NCBI RefSeq assembly: GCF_050436995.1
Contig: NC_134745.1
Location: 11,532,001 to 11,596,000 of the forward strand
Length of the DNA: 64,000 bases
From: Anticarsia gemmatalis
Taxonomy: Eukaryota > Arthropoda > Insecta > Lepidoptera > Erebidae
Direction: 5' to 3'
Shown here piece after piece: positions 59,432 through 64,000 of the stretch. The notes beneath the pieces are model-generated. The model made no database searches. It saw nothing but the letters and a program-made list of their open reading frames with translations, and was not told where the DNA came from. The first letter of the stretch is position 1, and every line of letters begins with the position of its first letter. The position numbers and the translations under genes were made by a program.

Positions 59432-60746
59432 CGTGCGCCTCTGTTGACTCGCAATACGTTATTAGTTGGCCGAGGAAAAATTCCGATGGATTTTTGATAT
59501 TAGGCTTGAAATACACGATTTGTTTGGTGAAAAACCAAAGTCAATCAGTGGTGTACAAGAGGACTACGTAAAGCAAAATCAATAAGATATTTGAGTTTAT
59601 TTATTTTTCAAAAAACGTTCATTATTCTGTAACGAAACTAAAATCTTGAAGTATCAAAATTTACGACATCAGAAATATACGCAAGAAAACTGCAATAAAA
59701 ACAATCTTCTATTCATCTCTGCAGTTTTAAATTTTTTCAAGAAAAAACGAGAAAAGCGTACAAACACCAAATGAAAAATAGACCAATTTCCAAATACAGA
59801 AGAAAGCATAATTGCGATGATTACTTCAATACATAAGAAAGCATTGTTCGTATGACTAATCGGTCTGCTATCGGCACCTTCTGGTGTTATTCTTTCTTAA
59901 TTTCATGACTTGCTGTTCTAATCAGCCGGTACATTTAAGCCGTCCATCATCGATTACGATTGTTTGGGTATAATTCATCGATGTAAACAAGCCAGTTGCT
60001 TACAATGTTTATACTCTTATAAGAGCTGCATGAGTGTGTACACATCTTTAGGAATACGAGTATTTTTATATTGATTTCTGAAAATAGATTTGTTTAATTG
60101 TTTTTTCTATTATGCGAGGGGTTGGTAATATACAGAAAGAATAAAAGGCATCGCTCAATTCTGACTACGATGGTAGGTCAGTAATGTTCGAACTTAGCAG
60201 ACAAGCAACAATTAAATCTCTCTACGATGCACAGCAAATGGTCAATTCAAACCATTTTAAAAGGCGCAAAATTCTAGGACTACTTTTCAACATTCAATAG
60301 AAAATCGTTGTACATTTTTTAAAGAAAAACTTGTAAACTAGGACTGGCCGCAATTCCTCAAACTTCGGCTTAGTTTCGTTACATAACACGATATATAAAT
60401 GGCAAAAAGCCACTTGACGTTGAGGAGTAGCTGTTTGTTTTGCCAAACTATTAACTAATTTGGTTTTGCCAACGTTTTACTGCTACCCGTAAGACTAACA
60501 TGTTCACAGCCTGTGAAATGTATATTTAGGTTTATGGATTAACTTTTGGCCACGATTCCCATCACGTACCTACTTAGATATTTTGATATTTAAATAAAAA
60601 AAAGCATTGTTAAATTAAAACAGAGTCATCTCTATTACACGTAGGGAAACAATTTGTCAGTTCTTGGAAATTTTACCGATATCGGTTTAGTCCTTCAGCA
60701 AAAAGCGCGAAATATACTGATACCGATATTATTGGATTCGATTAAC
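59432..60746. other. Stretch without recognised features
   Basis: AT-rich DNA, nothing recognised. Confidence 0.5.
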
Positions 60747-60919
60747 AGTACCGCGATTCTGTACATTCGGGACTGTTGAGTATCGAAAGTTCGACATTTA
60801 GAATGTATTGCCAGAATAGTTCCTATGACTCCCGTCAGAGGCACTGAACAGATTTTCATACAAAATTTTTCAATGACAGGCCGGTTGTTGGGAGTCGATA
60901 GTAGTAGAGAATGGAGCTA
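60747..60919 (-). mobile_element. TIR-bearing MITE, 'AGCGCGATTCTCTAC' family, copy 4
   Basis: Left end AGTACCGCGATTCTGTAC and right end GTAGTAGAGAATGGAGCTAT are inverted relatives. The interior GCCAGAATAGTTCCTATGAC and CCCGTCAGAGGCACTGA match copy 1 in the same orientation. Confidence 0.75.
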
Positions 60920-61477
60920 TAGGTCAAGCAATTTGCAGAGATCACCCTATGCAGAAATACTCATAGGTATAGAGTAATCACTATATGTCACTACCACTGG
61001 CATAGTTACAAATTCGATTCTAACCCAAAACAAATGATAACTTAAGTGCCACCTACATACCTTTGTCATGGGTCTTTTCAAGAGACAGTTGCTGGTACAA
61101 TAGATAATCGTAAAAGGAATTAACGCATAAACAAGACAGATGTAGGAAAAATCGAAGTGTTGAGGGGTTGCACCCTTCAGCCTTACATTTGAATATACCT
61201 ATTCACCGTTACTGAATAGCTAAAGGAAATGTTGTGTTCCGTCAATACTCTATTTCCTGCCATTTTATTTATAGCTACGTTTGTTTGTATGCACTTCAAT
61301 CTTATTTCCGCATGAAGTTTTATTTTCTGTAAATATTTTTACTGTAATTTCATGCTAGTTACTTACTGTAAGTATACATGTTTGTAGATAAAATATATAC
61401 TTGGTACTGCTTGCAATTTCTGTGTGCAAATATTTGCTGGAAATATTTTATTTATTTAAGATCGCTTGTTATATCCA
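60920..61477. other. Stretch without recognised features
   Basis: AT-rich DNA, nothing recognised. Confidence 0.5.
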
Positions 61478-61600
61478 AAGGTGCAGGCAGAGGTACGCTT
61501 TTCTAAATAGCACTGCACTTAGGCTATCTCCGGGGTAAGCCTCAATGAGGCGAGATGCAAGTGGAAAGCACTGGACAGCATAAAAGCCATAGCTGCCCCA
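61478..61600. mobile_element. Possible SINE fragment
   Basis: AAAGGTGCAGGCAGAGGTAC, GGCTATCTCCGGGGTAAGCC and GAGGCGAGATGCAAGTGG recall lepidopteran SINE tail segments. Ends and orientation are unclear. Confidence 0.35.
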
Positions 61601-62035
61601 TGCATCAAAGAGGCGGAACTTGGGTGTTTTTGCTCATAAAAAATAAAAGGACAGCTGAAGCGTGATAATACCTAAAGTATGAACACAGCTTAAAAAGGGT
61701 TTAAAGCTCCAAATACTTTCCCTAACTCCAATTAAGGACTATTAAAAAAGCACGAAACATTTCAGGGTCGCCCCAGAAATATCTATCACAGTCAAAACTT
61801 TTACTCAATCGATTGACACGACAGAAAACCTGACTTTGACCTTTAAATACATCTGCGGCCTATTTTTGTACGGATAGTATTATCTAAAATTTTATGAACT
61901 TGACCGCGTATAAACTGTGTTGTGTTATTCCGGATGGTAATTTTGTTGCTTTTATTAGTGACTAGCAACCGGACACTCGCGGTTCCGTTTGCGTAAAAAG
62001 TTTCATGTTCTATTTTGGCATAGGGGTTGAGTTTT
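61601..62035. other. Stretch without recognised features
   Basis: AT-rich DNA, nothing recognised. Confidence 0.5.
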
Positions 62036-62282
62036 AGAAAATATAGACTCTATCTATCCTTCTAATCTCACTGCGAAAGTTTGAGTGATTCAATCACGCC
62101 AAAACTACTGAACAGACTTCGATGAAATTTGGTTAATTTCAAAAATATTATATGGAGACCCGTGCGTCTACAACTATCGCCGTACAATTTTTTTTTAATA
62201 TCGGTTCAGCAGTTTAGCTATGAAAGCGTTATAGGCAGACAGACAGTTTAGTAGACAGACCGACTGCTGCTATTATAATATT
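62036..62282 (+). mobile_element. RTE-like LINE 3' end fragment
   Basis: TGATTCAATCACGCCAAAAC, ACTGAACAGACTTCGATGAA and ATTTGGTTAATTTC match the common RTE-type phrase. GGTTCAGCAGTTTAGCTATG and an AGACAGACAG tract follow. Non-coding. Confidence 0.5.
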
Positions 62283-63363
62283 AAATAAGTTCAATAACAT
62301 AATGACTTTGACCTCGAATGAACTGTTCTGTATAATGTCGGATGTTAATTTTACTGGTTTATTTATAAAACGTTGTTATCTGGAAATAGTTTTCGACCAA
62401 CGTGAAGCTTATTTTAGTTAACTTATCGATGTATTTAATTGTTACTGACTATTATATGAGAAACTTTTATGTTTAAAACATCTTTAGAAATCATATAGTT
62501 TACAAACTTTTGAGGTAAATTGTGTAACTTACTAAAATACAGTTCTTAATCAACATAAGGTAATTTAATTCAGTAAGTTTTAACTCGTTAAGTTGATAAA
62601 GACGAAACAATGCATTTGATATGTTTTGCAATTTAAGGAAACAACAAACCGAAGCACTCTAAATTACCTACTTACTTACGCCTACTACTTCACGCCACTC
62701 AATGTTATATCTCAAAGAGCACCACACGACTTATTATAATACCTTAAAATCTACATTTTAATCTTTTAACAATAACTCTTTATAAAGAAGACAAAAGCAA
62801 AATATCATTTAAGTATGATTTTTTAAGGATATCTTAAACACTACTTGTCAAATCTGGATATCAATACCTAATTACATGAAAGGCACTTTCCTTTCCAGCA
62901 AAAAATAACCTTTAAAATCAATTCACTAAAGAAAAAAGATTGAGGTAAGAAACACGAAAAACAGATATGAAATGAGAAGCTACTTCTTTTTTGAAGTCGG
63001 TTAAATAGTGGTAGGTACTTTCCGACATTCACAGGAAACATGGTTTATTTTTACACATTTGATATGAAATTCCGCATACAATATTCACAAACTACGCACG
63101 ATCAATTCGACTATAAACCTTTTACCAGTTCACTATACTGCGCTATTGAATGGCACGTAAATATATTTCCTGTACTAAAAACCATACAGTACGCTATGAC
63201 AAGAAAAAAATGATTTGACAAAACTTCTGACGTAAGTGAAATAACTAGAAGATTAACATAGTTTCCGTCACATAATATAATACACGAATGTGTTATGAAA
63301 GACTTACCTTTCTTTAAGTAGAGACCAATGTCTCTAGAGGTTAATAAAAACGTAATAACCACA
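62283..63363. other. Stretch without recognised features
   Basis: AT-rich DNA, nothing recognised. Confidence 0.55.
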
Positions 63364-63481
63364 GTAGCACGATTCTCTACAATTGAAACTATCGAGTATC
63401 GAGAGATTGACATTTAAAATTTTTTTTCAATAGCTAGTATAGCCGTTTGTCGGTAGTCGATAGTAAAGGAGAATTGCGGTA
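63364..63481. mobile_element. TIR-bearing MITE, 'AGCGCGATTCTCTAC' family, copy 5 (internally deleted)
   Basis: Left end GTAGCACGATTCTCTAC and right end GTAAAGGAGAATTGCGGTAC form the family's inverted ends, but the central GATCAGCGCC segment is gone, leaving about 118 bp. Confidence 0.6.
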
Positions 63482-63650
63482 CAGAACGGTTCTTTTTGCG
63501 GTTTTAGTGAACAAATGATCCTTTAATCTATACTCATAATAAATCTGTAGAGAGGTCAATTCTGTACATTGAATATATTAAAAAAAAAAACAATGGGGGA
63601 TGTTTAGTAACGGATACTGATACCGAATCTGCAATTTATAATTTTCTTTT

Positions 63651-63675
63651 CTGTCTGTCTGTCTGTCTGTCTGTC
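63651..63675. repeat. (CTGT)n microsatellite
   Basis: Six uninterrupted CTGT units, followed by a CCTCCGTCTG variant. Confidence 0.9.
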
Positions 63676-64000
63676 CTCCGTCTGTATGTGTCGCTATCAC
63701 GTAAAAACCACCCGATAGAATGCACTGAAATTTGGTATATGCATAGAATAAGTAGTGGAGCAATTTCTAGGATACTTTTTATAGCATAAAATTGCAAAGA
63801 TTTTTAGAAAATTGAAAAAAATACGTAGAAATCGTTTGAACCTGCGTTTCCCTATAGAGACCATAGATGGCGTTACAATCCATTTCACAACATTCGCATA
63901 GTTAACGCGGCGCCTGCCGTATCGATACCTGTTGTTCGCACCAACCAATAGATGGCGTTATACACCGCAACAAAGCATGTTTTTTCTAATTAATTTATTT
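63676..64000. other. Possible old repeat, otherwise featureless
   Basis: GCACTGAAATTTGGTATATG after the CTGT tract recalls RTE-type tails. ATAGATGGCGTTA occurs twice (about 63865 and 63949). No gene seen. Confidence 0.35.

Noticed and set aside
59064..59571. Overlapping open frames of 127, 63 and 64 codons
   Set aside because: They cross the TTAA MITE and a direct-repeat unit, with no recognisable domain.
1..64000. CRISPR arrays, operons, bacterial promoters or terminators
   Set aside because: The DNA is eukaryotic in character. Short-period repeats here are microsatellites or transposon parts, not spaced direct repeats.

Overview
The window is AT-rich, repeat-dense nuclear DNA from an insect, almost certainly a moth or butterfly (a noctuid-like moth is my best guess). 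The reasons are the repeat types: Helitrons that start TC-TATACTAATATTATAAAG and end in CTAG, tRNA-derived SINEs with the lepidopteran tail around CCCAGCAGTGGGACATTAATGG, an R1-clade LINE, and small mariner-like and TTAA-type MITEs. I found no host protein gene, rRNA gene or functional tRNA gene. The window reads as intergenic or long-intron DNA filled by transposons.

Layout. From 1 to 10 kb: a mariner-like MITE (1617-1815), a Helitron (2936-3166), copy A of an unusual foldback element (5199-6381), a perfect 26-bp inverted repeat (7182-7237), an old interspersed repeat (8940-9204) and a second Helitron (9726-10036). From 10 to 20 kb: a 5'-truncated CR1/L2-type LINE with an intact 3' reverse-transcriptase part (10102-11711, minus), a (CT)20 tract, a SINE with an 11-bp target duplication, an RTE-like tail and two further Helitrons. 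From 20 to 37 kb: hairpins, local direct repeats, a 19-bp minisatellite (27042-27222), a SINE whose head resembles 5S rRNA (28062-28492), two copies of a TIR-bearing MITE, and otherwise featureless sequence.

From 37.5 to 41.0 kb lies the only long coding sequence: a GC-rich R1-clade LINE flanked by a 9-bp target duplication and ending in 37 A residues. It carries the second ORF (endonuclease, reverse transcriptase, C-terminal CCHC) with one in-frame TGA and no first ORF. From 43 to 49 kb are foldback copies B and C in direct orientation. From 49 to 64 kb are SINE and RTE tails, MITEs, and the 3' end of a once autonomous Helitron (53817-54816) that keeps a readable RepHel helicase C-terminus.

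How the parts relate. The short Helitrons and the 53.8-54.8 kb remnant share the same 3' hairpin and CTAG end, so the remnant is a plausible relative of the source that mobilised them. The SINEs depend on LINE machinery. The most unusual system is the three-copy foldback family. Its two long palindrome arms share copy-specific changes, while an arm-specific difference near the loop is kept in every copy, which suggests the arms are repeatedly homogenised.
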